The notes beneath the pieces were generated by a model. It did no database searches and was not told the DNA's origin. It saw only the letters and a list, made by a program, of their open reading frames with translations. Shown here piece after piece: positions 23,908 through 33,667 of a stretch of 64,000 nt of DNA. A program made the translations under genes and the position numbers. This stretch comes from Anaerolineales bacterium. Lineage in GTDB: Bacteria > Chloroflexota > Anaerolineae > Anaerolineales > E44-bin32. The stretch spans positions 46,541-110,540 of the forward strand of contig JAFGNH010000126.1 of NCBI GenBank assembly GCA_016927115.1, in the 5' to 3' direction. Numbering within the stretch: position 1 is the stretch's first letter; the number at the start of each line of letters is the position of its first letter.

Positions 23908-26215
23908 TCAAAAGGAACTGAAAGTTGTAGGAGTATCCCTGCCGCGCGTTGATGGAGTTCAGAAAGTTCGGGGAAGAGCGGTGTATGCACCAGACTTTGT
24001 ATTGCCGCGGATGCTGTATGCGAAAGTTTTGTGGAGCGATCGTCCGCATGCCAAAATCGTGCGCCTGGATGCTTCGAAAGCACTGCAGGTCCCCGGTGTC
24101 GTGGTGTTTGTCTCAGCTGAGGATGCACCCCGGAACCGCTATGGGGTCTATCTGAAAGATCAGCTGGTATTTGCCAGAGGTAAAGTACGCCATATCGGCG
24201 AGCCTGTCGCAGCGCTGGCTGCCGAAAGTGAGCAGGCGGCATTGGAAGCGCTGAAACTGGTGGAAGTTGTGTACGAAGATCTTCCGGTTGTTTTTGACCC
24301 CCTTGAAGCAATGCAGGATGGTGCGCCGATTGTTCATCCGGACCTGGAGAGCTATAGTGCAACCTATCCTAAGGTAGCCTATGGAAATGTGGCGCTTTAT
24401 ACCCGGCTGTCCATAGGTGATACAGAAAAGGGATTTGCCGAGGCAGACCACATTTTTGAGGATGAATTCAAGACACAGGCAATGTACCAGGGGTATGTGG
24501 AACCGCGTGCATGCGTGGCTGGTTTTGATCAGCGTGATAAGCTAACTGTGTGGACAAGCAACCAGCAGATTGCAGAGTGCCACGCCGAGCTTGCCGCTGC
24601 ACTGGATGTGCCTATGACGGATGTGCGCGTGGTTGGGACAGCTCTGGGAGGCGGTTTTGGTGGAAAACTGAAAACCCATCTCGAACCGATTGCAGCATTG
24701 CTGGCAAAAAAGACCGGCCGGGCGGTGAAAATCGTGCTGACCCGTGAGGAAGATATGATTGCCAGCCGGGCGCGTCCACCATACATTATCCGGCTGAAAA
24801 CAGGTGTCACCAACGAAGGCCGTATCACAGCGCGGGAGACGCAGCTCGTATCAGACTGCGGCGGTTACAGCGATCATGTGGTTGGTACCATGGGCCTGGC
24901 AGTTACTTTTGCCCAGGGTGCGTACAAGATTCCAAACTGTGAGGTAAAAGGGTACGTTGTCTACACCAATAATCCCAATTACAGCTGCATGCGCGGGTAT
25001 GGCGCGCACCAGATAGACTTTGCCAACGAATCCCAGATGGATATGATCGCTTCCCGGATGGGGTGGGATCCCGTGGAATTCCGGCGAGAGAACCTCATTG
25101 AAGATGGTGATGTACTTGTCAGTACACAACCGATCAAGGAAGTGACTATCAAAGAGACGATGGACGTTGCCCTTGAACGGTCAAAATGGGTTGAGAAGGT
25201 TAAGCAGGAAAAAGTCCTCGGCGATAAAGTGCGTTATGGTATCGGCATCGGAAACACGATTATCAACATGGGCCTTCTTTCATCCTCAGCCATGATCAAG
25301 TTCAACGGTGATGGCACAGCTACGATCCTGACTTCAGTGATGGACCTGGGTACAGGCAATCATACTGCTCTGATTCAGATTGCGGCGGAGGAACTGGGGA
25401 TGCTGGCGGAGCAGGTTAATATTGCAGAAGTTGACTCCGATTCTTCACCGTATGATCTCGGGCAGATAGCCAGCCGTACCATCTTTGATGCCGGCAATGC
25501 CGTCAGACTTGCAGCGAAAGATGCCCGGAAGAAATTATTTGAAACAGCTGCAGAGCTGCTGCAGGTGCCGGAAGAGGATCTTGAGTCTGAAAGTGGAATG
25601 ATCTTCTCCCGTACAGACCGGTCAAAGGAAATTGCGATAGCTGGTGTGAACGGCTACCGCATCTGGGTGAAAGGCGGGCCTGTAGTAGGCGGTTCAGGCT
25701 GGCTGGGGAGACCGGGTTTTGAGGAAGAAGTCGGAGAGGGTTATCCGCAGGCACCTTCCAAAACTTTCGTTTTCGGTACACATATCGCAGAAGTGGAAGT
25801 TGATATAGAAACCGGCAGGGTGACGGTGGTGAAAGTTACGGCAGTTCATGATGTTGGCAGGGCGGTCAATCCGCTTGGCGTACAGGGACAGATTGAAGGT
25901 GGTGTGGTGCAGGGTGTCGGTTATGCCCTTATGGAGGAGCTGCAGGTGAAGGACGGTGTGATTCTGAATCCTGACTTCCTGAATTACCGGATGCCGACCA
26001 CGCTGGATATCCCCGAGATTGATCCCGTGATCCTTGAAATTCCATCGGAATTCGGCCCCTTCGGTGCCAAAGGGCTCGGGGAGCCGGTGATGATGGGTGT
26101 GGTACCGGCAATAGCGAATGCGATTGAAAATGCGATTGGTGTGCGGGTAACCGAAGTGCCTATCACGGCTGAACGGCTGCTCCAGGCGGTGAAGGAAAAG
26201 AACCAGCGAAAATAA
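23900..26215 (+). CDS. Mo hydroxylase molybdopterin subunit (XdhA/XdhD-like), system 1
   Basis: 771 aa. Mo-cofactor motifs ALGGGFGGKLK, YSCMRGYGAHQ, MDLGTGNHT and the catalytic glutamate in FGAKGLGEPV are present. The usual AFRGFG is CMRGYG here, a substitution near the active site that may change substrate choice. The operon ends with a strong stem-loop and is followed by an 8-oxoguanine-deaminase-like gene, suggesting purine hydroxylation. Exact substrate (xanthine, hypoxanthine, nicotinate-like) cannot be read from sequence alone. Confidence 0.93.
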   Translation: MRDQKELKVVGVSLPRVDGVQKVRGRAVYAPDFVLPRMLYAKVLWSDRPHAKIVRLDASKALQVPGVVVFVSAEDAPRNRYGVYLKDQLVFARGKVRHIGEPVAALAAESEQAALEALKLVEVVYEDLPVVFDPLEAMQDGAPIVHPDLESYSATYPKVAYGNVALYTRLSIGDTEKGFAEADHIFEDEFKTQAMYQGYVEPRACVAGFDQRDKLTVWTSNQQIAECHAELAAALDVPMTDVRVVGTALGGGFGGKLKTHLEPIAALLAKKTGRAVKIVLTREEDMIASRARPPYIIRLKTGVTNEGRITARETQLVSDCGGYSDHVVGTMGLAVTFAQGAYKIPNCEVKGYVVYTNNPNYSCMRGYGAHQIDFANESQMDMIASRMGWDPVEFRRENLIEDGDVLVSTQPIKEVTIKETMDVALERSKWVEKVKQEKVLGDKVRYGIGIGNTIINMGLLSSSAMIKFNGDGTATILTSVMDLGTGNHTALIQIAAEELGMLAEQVNIAEVDSDSSPYDLGQIASRTIFDAGNAVRLAAKDARKKLFETAAELLQVPEEDLESESGMIFSRTDRSKEIAIAGVNGYRIWVKGGPVVGGSGWLGRPGFEEEVGEGYPQAPSKTFVFGTHIAEVEVDIETGRVTVVKVTAVHDVGRAVNPLGVQGQIEGGVVQGVGYALMEELQVKDGVILNPDFLNYRMPTTLDIPEIDPVILEIPSEFGPFGAKGLGEPVMMGVVPAIANAIENAIGVRVTEVPITAERLLQAVKEKNQRK

Positions 26216-26224
26216 TCGCGGACA

Positions 26225-26260
26225 AATGCCCCGGCTTTCCCCTGACAGAGCCGGGGCATT
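26225..26260 (+). terminator. Strong stem-loop after the system 1 Mo hydroxylase
   Basis: Perfect 12-bp stem AATGCCCCGGCT / AGCCGGGGCATT with a 12-nt loop. No U tract follows, so it may be a weak terminator or an mRNA 3'-end stabiliser. Confidence 0.55.
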
Positions 26261-26361
26261 CTGAGACTGATGATGCAGCTGCAATGTAATTGAATTAACC
26301 TGCTGCCAAACGTGAGTGGTAAATGTGGCAGAAGCGGACAGGATAGCCAGGAGATAGCATA

Positions 26362-27771
26362 ATGACAGAAGCAACACTACTTGTGAATAATATCCATACA
26401 CTTGTGACAATGGATGAGGAACGCCAGGTTCTGCAGGATGCCTGGATCCTGGTACGGGGTGGCATGATAGATAAGATCGGCACAGGCAGTCCACCGGCTG
26501 CAGACCGAACGATAGATGCTTCCGGCCATATTGTGCTCCCAGGCCTTGTTAACACCCATCACCATTTCTTTCAGACACTGCTGCGAGGTGTCCCCTCGAT
26601 GCAGAATAACGAACTGTTTCCCTGGCTGGAGGATCTTTACCTGCTGATGGCGGGGATGACAGATGAAATGGTCTATGTGAGTACGCAGGTGGCAGTTGCT
26701 GAATTGATGCTTTCAGGGTGTACCACGGCACAGGATCATTCCTACCTGCATGTGAATGATATGAAGTTTGAGACAGAGATCGCGGCGGCGCAGGAATTGG
26801 GAGTCCGCTTCCATCTCAGCCGCGGCAGTTTTGATGTCGGCCAGTCACAAGGTTATCTTCCTCCGGATGAAGTAGTGGAGGATCATGATGAGATCCTGGC
26901 GGACTGTGAAGCCCTGATCAAGGGATTCCATGAATACGACCGGTTTGGAATGGTGCGTATCGAACTTGCGCCGTGTTCTCCTTTTTCGGTTACCGAGAGC
27001 CTCATGGAAAAAAGTGCCGAGATGGCGGAAAAATACAGTGTTGGACTCACGACACACCTTTGTGAGACACACGATGAAGAACAATTCTGCCTCGATAAGT
27101 TCGGAAAAACACCGGTTCAATTTGCTGCTGATCTGGGCTGGATGGGAGAGAGAACCTGGTACGCACACTTTGTGCATGCAGAAAACAGTAACATTGATGT
27201 GATGGCACAGACGGGAACAGGAGTGGCACACTGCCCGGGTTCAAATGCACGTCTTGGTTCAGGTATCGCGCGTGTTAATGAGATGTTGAAGAAAGGTGTA
27301 AAGGTCGGCCTGGGTGTTGATGGCAGTGCTTCGAATGACAGTTCCCACATGCTGGCTGAGGTTAGACTGGCACTGCTCTTCCAGCGTGCGAAGTATGGAG
27401 CAGATGCGCTGACCGCGACACAGGCCCTGGAACTGGCTACGCTGGGCGGCGCTGAAGTACTCGGCCGTAACGATATTGGTGCACTCAAACACGGCATGGC
27501 GGCAGATTTTATCGGGATAAAACTTAACCAGCTGGGTTATGCCGGAGGACTGCATGATCCGGTCGCTGCACTTGTCCTCTGTGAACCGGTCAATGTGGAT
27601 TTCTCAGTCATCAACGGCAAGGTTGTTGTTGAAGATGGAAGTCTTTCTGGCCTGGATCTGGAACAGCTCAAGAAACAGCAAAACAAACTCGCGGCTGCAT
27701 TGGTTCAGAAAGCTGAAAAGCGATACAGTAAAAATATGACCAGCTGGACATGGCGCAGGAGGGGAGAATAG
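26362..27771 (+). CDS. Amidohydrolase, 8-oxoguanine deaminase / AtzB-like (2)
   Basis: 469 aa, SD AGGAGAT. Same motif set as the copy at 18.2 kb: PGLVNTHHHFFQTLL, LAPCSPFSVTES, THLCETHDEEQ, GVAHCPGSNARLGSGIA and GLGVDGSASNDSS. The HTHVAE-type His motif is THLCE here, so the two paralogues differ next to the metal site and may take different substrates. It lies between a Mo hydroxylase and a nucleoside importer. It has a basic C-terminal tail of about 15 residues not seen in the other copy. Confidence 0.9.
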   Translation: MTEATLLVNNIHTLVTMDEERQVLQDAWILVRGGMIDKIGTGSPPAADRTIDASGHIVLPGLVNTHHHFFQTLLRGVPSMQNNELFPWLEDLYLLMAGMTDEMVYVSTQVAVAELMLSGCTTAQDHSYLHVNDMKFETEIAAAQELGVRFHLSRGSFDVGQSQGYLPPDEVVEDHDEILADCEALIKGFHEYDRFGMVRIELAPCSPFSVTESLMEKSAEMAEKYSVGLTTHLCETHDEEQFCLDKFGKTPVQFAADLGWMGERTWYAHFVHAENSNIDVMAQTGTGVAHCPGSNARLGSGIARVNEMLKKGVKVGLGVDGSASNDSSHMLAEVRLALLFQRAKYGADALTATQALELATLGGAEVLGRNDIGALKHGMAADFIGIKLNQLGYAGGLHDPVAALVLCEPVNVDFSVINGKVVVEDGSLSGLDLEQLKKQQNKLAAALVQKAEKRYSKNMTSWTWRRRGE

Positions 27772-28131
27772 TCCAGCCACCTGAATGGGCGATAAATACT
27801 GGTGCCTTTTACCCTTAAGTACCAAAAAAAAGTGGATTAATTTCCTTATTCGAAGGAAAAGTCTCCCTATTTTCCATTAATAAGGATAATATCGGTTAAG
27901 ATTAGACATTACATACATTCGTGCTGAATTCTGCCTGAAGTGAAATAATCTTGAAACGGATGCAGTCGTTAGCGCAAATGTAATTCGAGGTGGATACAGG
28001 CATTTCCTTTTGTGCTTAACTATGACTACTCAGAATGAGTTACCACAGATAAAAGGAGGTGGTGTATACCTGAATATTTGTATGATCAAAATGAGAACGA
28101 TTTTCCAAACCCTAACTTTTAAGGAGAAAAG
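27772..28131 (+). other. Intergenic region before the ABC importer
   Basis: 360 nt, AT-richer than its surroundings and without a plausible gene. It probably carries the importer promoter, but several weak TTGAAA/TATAAT-like pairs compete and I cannot choose one. A strong SD-like AAAAGGAGG (28052) is not followed by a usable ORF. Purine-riboswitch core sequences were looked for and not found. Confidence 0.35.
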
Positions 28132-29418
28132 ATGAAGAAAAGAGCACTATGGATATTCAGCATTTTGCTGATCGCCGCTATGATTCTTTCAGCCTGTGGT
28201 CCGGCTGGAGAAGCGCCGGTAGAAGAAGCACCGGCTGCAGAAGCACCGGCTGCTGAAGAACCGGCAGCTGAAGAGCCAGCTGCTGAAGAGCCAGTCGCTG
28301 AAGAAGCTACCATGGAAATCCCTGACATTGAGGACGGGATGTTCAACGTTGCTGTAGCAATGCTCAGTGTACATGATGACGGTGGCTGGTCGCAGGCCCA
28401 GTATGACGGCCTGACCTATCTTGAAGAAAATATGGAAAATGTACATACAGCCTACGTCGAGAACGTTGCTGAGGGTGCGGATTCCGAACAGGTTTTCCGT
28501 GCGCTTTCCCGCAAGGGCTTCGATCTGATCATCGGTGGCTCTTTTGGATACATGGACTCGATGGAAGTGGTTGCTGAAGAGTTCCCGGATATTGCGTATG
28601 TCCACATCAGCGGCTACAAAGCCAACGAAGTTAACTTCGGCAATCTGATGGGCGCCATGGAAGATATGAAATACCTGGCCGGTATGCTGGCTGGTTCCCG
28701 CTGCGTTGCAGACGGTGCAACCAAGACCGGTTACATGGCAACCTTCCCGATTCCGGAAGAAACACGCCTGGGTAATGCTTTTGCTCTTGGTTTGCAGCAG
28801 ACATGCCCTGAGTGCACCATGGATGTGCGCTGGATCAATACCTGGCATGACCCGATCATTGAGCGTGAGGCGGCTGATTCCCTGTTTGACGCCGGCGCGC
28901 ATGTGGTTTTCACCGGCGCGGATACACCGGCTCCTGCTCTGGCAGCTGCCGATCGTGAAGGCGTGTACGGTATCACCTATGACTGGTCCGGTTCGTGTAC
29001 AGATCCTGCTTGTCTGACGGCCCCGTATTGGAACTGGGGCCCGGTGTTCCTGCAGATTGCAGAAGAGGTTCAGGCTGGTACCTATGTATTTGGCTGGCAC
29101 TACTTTGATGCTGATACCGGTGGCCTTGGTCTGTCCGGTTTTATGGATGGACAGGAACCCCAGCCGGGTATCGCGGACCTGCCTGAAGAGGATGTTCAGA
29201 TGGTGCGTGACACCCTTGCCTTGATGCTGGCTGGTGAGTTCGATCGTTTTGATGTTTTCTCAGGTCCGATCGTTGATAATGCCGGAAACACCATTGTTCC
29301 GGAAGGCGAAAAGATGGAGCAGCTTGATATGGATCAATTCCCCTCCTACGGGGGTGGCTGCACCTACTGTATGTACTGGTGGAACCAGAACATAACCGCC
29401 GAGCTTCCTGAAGAGTAA
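28132..29418 (+). CDS. BMP-family substrate-binding lipoprotein of a nucleoside-type ABC importer
   Basis: 428 aa. Signal peptide with lipobox LSACG, cut before Cys22, then a repetitive Ala/Glu/Pro linker of about 40 residues (EEPAAEEPAAEE) tethering the domain to the membrane. The BMP/PnrA-like domain includes VAMLSVHDDGGWSQAQYDG, LIIGGSFGYMDSM and KTGYMATFPIPEE. Homologues bind purine nucleosides. SD AAGGAGAAAAG. A stem-loop separates it from the ATPase gene, as expected for a binding protein made in excess. Confidence 0.93.
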   Translation: MKKRALWIFSILLIAAMILSACGPAGEAPVEEAPAAEAPAAEEPAAEEPAAEEPVAEEATMEIPDIEDGMFNVAVAMLSVHDDGGWSQAQYDGLTYLEENMENVHTAYVENVAEGADSEQVFRALSRKGFDLIIGGSFGYMDSMEVVAEEFPDIAYVHISGYKANEVNFGNLMGAMEDMKYLAGMLAGSRCVADGATKTGYMATFPIPEETRLGNAFALGLQQTCPECTMDVRWINTWHDPIIEREAADSLFDAGAHVVFTGADTPAPALAAADREGVYGITYDWSGSCTDPACLTAPYWNWGPVFLQIAEEVQAGTYVFGWHYFDADTGGLGLSGFMDGQEPQPGIADLPEEDVQMVRDTLALMLAGEFDRFDVFSGPIVDNAGNTIVPEGEKMEQLDMDQFPSYGGGCTYCMYWWNQNITAELPEE

Positions 29419-29428
29419 ATCCTGATAA

Positions 29429-29462
29429 TGACCGGGTACATCTTGTACCCGGTCACTTGTTC
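29429..29462 (+). terminator. Stem-loop after the binding-protein gene
   Basis: Perfect 12-bp stem TGACCGGGTACA / TGTACCCGGTCA with a 3-nt loop, followed by CTTGTTCTT. Likely partial terminator and 3'-end stabiliser. Confidence 0.65.
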
Positions 29463-29566
29463 TTATCACTTATTTTCAAAATTTTTCTTATGAAGCAGCC
29501 CACCTTTTTTCCCACCCGATGGGAGGAGCGGATCTGCTTTAATATCTAAAATAAACGAGAGAGACT

Positions 29567-31132
29567 ATGGACCAGGCGAATGGAATCAGTGGTACAGATC
29601 ATGTTGTGACCATGAGCGGGATCGTCAAACGCTTTCCCGGAGTGGTCGCAAATGATCGTGTAGATTTCGAACTCAGGCGCGGTGAAGTTCATGCCCTGCT
29701 CGGAGAAAATGGAGCTGGTAAAAGTACTCTGATGAACATCCTGGCTGGCATGTACCGCCCGGATTCCGGGTTTATCAGTGTGAATGGAAAACGCGTTTCG
29801 TTTTCCTCCCCGCGCGATGCAATAGATGCTGGAATCGGTATGGTACATCAGCATTTTATGCTGGTTCCCTCCCTGAGTGTTACAGAAAATATTCTGCTGG
29901 GACTGGACGAACCGCGGTTCAGGATGAATCTTGCCCGCTTTGATGAGGTTGTTGCCGGCATAGCCAGAGAATACGGATTGCATGTGGATACGTATGCGCG
30001 TATCTGGCAGTTGAGTGTGGGTGAGCAGCAGCGAGTGGAAATTCTGAAAATGCTGTATCGCGGTGCAGATGTGCTGGTGATGGATGAGCCGACAGCTGTT
30101 CTTGCCCCTAGCGAAATTGATGAACTTTTCACAACACTGCGTTCAATGACGGCTGAAGGAAAATCGGTTGTATTTATCAGCCATAAGCTGCATGAAGTTA
30201 TGGAAATTGCCGACCGGGTGACTGTACTGCAAAAGGGGAAAGTTACATCAATGGGCTTGAATACATCGGATATCACCCGGGAAGATCTTGCCCGACTGAT
30301 GGTTGGGCGAGATGTGGTGTTTCGGATTGAAAAGAAAGAGGTTGAAGCCGGCGAGGTTGTGCTGTCGGTGGAAAATCTTGTTGCTGACAATGACAAATCG
30401 ATGACCGCACTGAATGGCGTTTCGCTGCAGGTAAACTCACATGAAATTGTCGGCCTGGCAGGCGTTGCGGGCAACGGGCAGAATGAACTGGCTGAAGTCC
30501 TGGCAGGGCTGCGAACGGCTGTGCAAGGCAGGATTGAGGTCAACGGTAAAGATGTTACCAACAGTTCAGTCAAGCAGGGGATCCGTCATGGAATCTCCCT
30601 GATCCCGGCAGATCGGACTGCGGTCGGTACTGCGCCAAATCTCAGCGTGACCGACAATGTGATCATGAAAAACTATGATCATACCCCGATAGGTAACTCC
30701 TGGATGGTTAATTCCATCGAAGCGGGCAAGTATGCACGAAAGTTGAGAGAAGCTTTTGACATCATGGTGCCCAACGTTGAGACTTCCGTCCGGCTGCTAT
30801 CAGGTGGCAACCTGCAGAAAGTGATCCTGGCGCGTGAAATTTCAAGTGAGCCCGACCTGATGATTGCAGTACAGCCGACACGGGGCCTGGATGTTGGCGC
30901 GATCGAGAGTGTCCAGCACCTGCTGCTGGCGCAGCGGGAAGCGGGTGCAGCCATTTTATTGATTTCTGAAGAATTGGAAGAACTGCTCTCATTGAGTGAC
31001 CGGATATATGTGATCTATGAAGGTGAGATTATGGGGGAGGTTTTTGACGGTGATATTGATTCAATTGGCCAGATGATGACCGGAACCAGACAGGATCAAA
31101 TCAGGAAGCAAGGAGTGGCGCAAGATGACTGA
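29567..31132 (+). CDS. ABC importer ATPase, two nucleotide-binding domains (NupO/RbsA-like)
   Basis: 521 aa. First domain: Walker A GENGAGKST, signature LSVGEQQRVEI, Walker B VLVMDEPTA. The second domain has the shortened P-loop GVAGNGQNELAE usual for this class and the signature LSGGNLQKVILAREI. Powers uptake with the two permeases that follow; 8-bp overlap with the next gene. The nucleoside rather than sugar assignment comes from the BMP-type binding protein and the catabolic neighbours. Confidence 0.95.
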   Translation: MDQANGISGTDHVVTMSGIVKRFPGVVANDRVDFELRRGEVHALLGENGAGKSTLMNILAGMYRPDSGFISVNGKRVSFSSPRDAIDAGIGMVHQHFMLVPSLSVTENILLGLDEPRFRMNLARFDEVVAGIAREYGLHVDTYARIWQLSVGEQQRVEILKMLYRGADVLVMDEPTAVLAPSEIDELFTTLRSMTAEGKSVVFISHKLHEVMEIADRVTVLQKGKVTSMGLNTSDITREDLARLMVGRDVVFRIEKKEVEAGEVVLSVENLVADNDKSMTALNGVSLQVNSHEIVGLAGVAGNGQNELAEVLAGLRTAVQGRIEVNGKDVTNSSVKQGIRHGISLIPADRTAVGTAPNLSVTDNVIMKNYDHTPIGNSWMVNSIEAGKYARKLREAFDIMVPNVETSVRLLSGGNLQKVILAREISSEPDLMIAVQPTRGLDVGAIESVQHLLLAQREAGAAILLISEELEELLSLSDRIYVIYEGEIMGEVFDGDIDSIGQMMTGTRQDQIRKQGVAQDD

Positions 31133-32258
31133 GATGGATACTGCGAAACCGGAAAACCGGTTTTTGTTACCCTTCAGGATCCGTATAGAAGCACGATTGA
31201 AAGAGCCATCGCGCTGGTTTGCTTCGCTGCTTTCGTTTCTTGCAGTTGTCCTGGCGTTGTTGATCGGAATGTTGATAATCAAACTGGGCGGGGGGCAGCC
31301 GTGGCTTATCTATAAGCATATTGCCAAATCATCCTTCGGCAGCCTGGGTGTTTTTTCCGACACGATGGTAAAAGCGATCCCGCTGATGCTGGTCGGGCTG
31401 GCGTGTGCTCTGGCTTTTCGGATGCGGTTGTGGAACATCGGTGCAGAAGGGCAGTTTTTCCTGGGGGCATTCGGTGCCAGCCTGATAGTGCTGCTGCCGG
31501 TTTTGCCTGAAGGTGCACCCCGCTGGCAGTTCATCACGCTGATGATCCTGTCCGGTATGTTATTTGGTGCGCTGTGGGGCTTTATCCCCGGGTTCTTAAA
31601 AGCAAAATACAACGTAAATGAAGTGATTTCAACGTTGATGATGAACTACATCGCAGTTGAATGGAATAACTATTTTATCTATGCGGTTTGGTCTGAAGGT
31701 GGTTTTCAGATGTCGCGGATGTTCCAGCGTAATGCCTGGCTGCCGCGTCTGGCAGATTACGCCAAAGAAGTGAAATTATTCAGCGGTTTGACGACGCATC
31801 TGGGACTTGTGTTAGCGCTGGTGGCTGCAGTGATTGTATGGTTGATTCTGACGAAGAGCCGGTGGGGATATGAAATCAGGTTAATCGGAGATAATCCACG
31901 TGCAGCTGAGTATGCCGGGATTTCGATTAAGAAAAATGTTGTTTATGTAATGCTGCTTTCCGGCGCGCTGGCCGGGCTGGCTGGTATGTCGGAAATCAGC
32001 GGGGTTGTTCACAGGTTGCAGGGTGCGATTTCACCGGGATATGGCTACACGGGTATTATTATCGCCTGGCTGGCCAAGCTGAACCCGCTGGCTGTTGTTG
32101 TTGTATCGATTCTATTCGGAGCTCTGATCCTGGCTGGGCGTGAAGTACAGCCAAGCGGCATTCCAACATTGATCCAGGGTGTAATCATGGTGTGTCTGAT
32201 CGCCAGTGAATTCTTCATGCGTTACAGGATCACGATAACGCGGCGGGTGGAGGGCTAA
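31125..32258 (+). CDS. ABC importer permease 1 (NupP/YufP-like)
   Basis: 377 aa with about nine hydrophobic segments. Family motifs include LWNIGAEGQFFLGA, AKYNVNEVISTLMMNYIA and the loop IGDNPRAAEYAGISI that contacts the ATPase. An N-terminal cytoplasmic stretch of about 30 residues precedes the first helix. Forms the membrane channel with the next gene product, one nucleotide away. Confidence 0.94.
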   Translation: MTEMDTAKPENRFLLPFRIRIEARLKEPSRWFASLLSFLAVVLALLIGMLIIKLGGGQPWLIYKHIAKSSFGSLGVFSDTMVKAIPLMLVGLACALAFRMRLWNIGAEGQFFLGAFGASLIVLLPVLPEGAPRWQFITLMILSGMLFGALWGFIPGFLKAKYNVNEVISTLMMNYIAVEWNNYFIYAVWSEGGFQMSRMFQRNAWLPRLADYAKEVKLFSGLTTHLGLVLALVAAVIVWLILTKSRWGYEIRLIGDNPRAAEYAGISIKKNVVYVMLLSGALAGLAGMSEISGVVHRLQGAISPGYGYTGIIIAWLAKLNPLAVVVVSILFGALILAGREVQPSGIPTLIQGVIMVCLIASEFFMRYRITITRRVEG

Positions 32259-32259
32259 C

Positions 32260-33228
32260 ATGGACGTACTGATTATTTTGGCTTCAGGTGTAGCCACAGG
32301 TACGGTTTTACTGTACGCCACCGTAGGTGAAATCTTCGCCGAGCGTTCAGGTGTGATGAACCTTGGGTTGGAAGGTATGATGCTGTTTGGAGCCATGTTT
32401 GCATTCAAAACAGGAGCTACTACCGGCAATCCGTGGCTGGGTGTCCTGGTCGGAATGCTCGCAGGCGGCGTAATCAGCCAGGTGCATGCCTTTATCAGCA
32501 TTACACTGCAGGCAGATCAGGTTGTCAGCGGGCTTTCGCTTAACTTCCTGGCAACAGGGTTGAGCATGGTGTTGGGTCAGGGGATGACGGAAATGCGCAG
32601 TGTGAACTCCATCGCGCGTGTTTCAGTCCCATTACTTTCCGATATTCCCTGGATTGGAGATGTGTTCTTCACCAATCAGAGCATTCTGGTTCTTCTCGGA
32701 TATTTATTCATTCCGCTGGCATGGTATTACATCTACAAAACCCGGCCAGGTATGCACATGCGTGCGGTGGGCGAATTTCCCTCCGCTGCGGACTCACAGG
32801 GAATAAGTGTGTTCCGGCTCCGCTACTTCTACGTGTTTGTCGGCGGTCTGCTCGCAGGATTGGCTGGTGCTACGATCAGCCTGTCGGTTTCACCGGGATG
32901 GTTTGCAGATAAGACCACATCCGGTCAGGGGTGGATTGCGGTAGGCCTGGTAATTTTCGCACAGTGGAATCCCATGCGGGCAGCGCTGGGCAGTTATATC
33001 TTCGGTGCGCTGCGGCGGCTTGTGCTCGATATTCAGGGCCCTACAATCATTCTGGGCTTCGCCAACCCCTTCTACTACAACCCTTACTATGGCTTTTTCC
33101 TCAAGATGCTGCCGTACGCGTTTACAGTGATCGTACTGGTGATCGGATCGCGCGAGGCAAACAGGAAAAGGATCGGAACGCCTGCTGCACTCGGCCTGCC
33201 GTATATCCGCGGTCAACGCGGGTTGTAG
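32260..33228 (+). CDS. ABC importer permease 2 (NupQ/YufQ-like)
   Basis: 322 aa, about eight membrane segments. Typical motifs are ERSGVMNLGLEGMMLFGA near the N-terminus and RAVGEFPSAADSQGISVF for the ATPase-coupling loop. SD GGAGGGC overlaps the end of the previous gene. Last gene of the importer operon; a terminator follows. Confidence 0.94.
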   Translation: MDVLIILASGVATGTVLLYATVGEIFAERSGVMNLGLEGMMLFGAMFAFKTGATTGNPWLGVLVGMLAGGVISQVHAFISITLQADQVVSGLSLNFLATGLSMVLGQGMTEMRSVNSIARVSVPLLSDIPWIGDVFFTNQSILVLLGYLFIPLAWYYIYKTRPGMHMRAVGEFPSAADSQGISVFRLRYFYVFVGGLLAGLAGATISLSVSPGWFADKTTSGQGWIAVGLVIFAQWNPMRAALGSYIFGALRRLVLDIQGPTIILGFANPFYYNPYYGFFLKMLPYAFTVIVLVIGSREANRKRIGTPAALGLPYIRGQRGL

Positions 33229-33259
33229 CCTGTCTCGTGTTTTTCTCAGCAATATCAGG

Positions 33260-33290
33260 AGAGGCTGTCGGAGAAGACAGCCTCTTTTCT
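33260..33290. terminator. Terminator between convergent operons
   Basis: AGAGGCTGTC-ggagaa-GACAGCCTCT followed by TTTTCT-like sequence. It ends the importer operon and may also serve the convergent - strand operon. Confidence 0.8.
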
Positions 33291-33334
33291 GTACCATTTG
33301 TGAGTGACATAGACCCCGGCTGCAGGTTCCCCCT

Positions 33335-33667
33335 TCACCCTTCAGGAAGATCATCCAGGATCTGCTGCATGCTGCTTCTATAACTGCGGAAGGCTTCTCT
33401 GCCGGCAGCTGTCAACTGCAAGGTTGTGTTAGGTTTCCGCCCGCGGTATCCCTTCTCGATTGAAAGATAACCGGCTTCTTCCAACTTGTTGATATGGGTG
33501 GAAAGATTCCCCCATGAATAACCGCTCTGATTCTTCAGAAATACATAGTCCATACTATCTACAACATAAAGCATCGTCATCAGTTTCAATCGTGCTGGTG
33601 CGTGTATCAGGGTGTCCAGCTCATCAACGGAATCCTGTATCGATTTGTTTATTTGTGGTGCATCCAT
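33335..33667 (-). CDS. Small winged-helix transcriptional regulator (1)
   Basis: About 110 aa. One winged helix of the single-domain ArsR/PadR-like kind (LIHAPARLKLMTMLYVV, SWGNLSTHINKLEEAGYLSI, then KGYRGRKPNTTLQLTAAGRE). The ATG at 33667 shares one base with the stop of the membrane-protein gene (TGATG), which shows tight coupling; the TTG one codon earlier is less likely. A paralogue with the same arrangement lies 1.5 kb away. Such pairs usually sense a cell-envelope or growth signal, but no ligand is known. Confidence 0.88.
   Translation of the reverse strand: MDAPQINKSIQDSVDELDTLIHAPARLKLMTMLYVVDSMDYVFLKNQSGYSWGNLSTHINKLEEAGYLSIEKGYRGRKPNTTLQLTAAGREAFRSYRSSMQQILDDLPEG

Noticed and set aside
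27772-28131. Purine riboswitch before the nucleoside importer
   Set aside because: The conserved junction sequences of that class are absent and no closing P1 stem was found.
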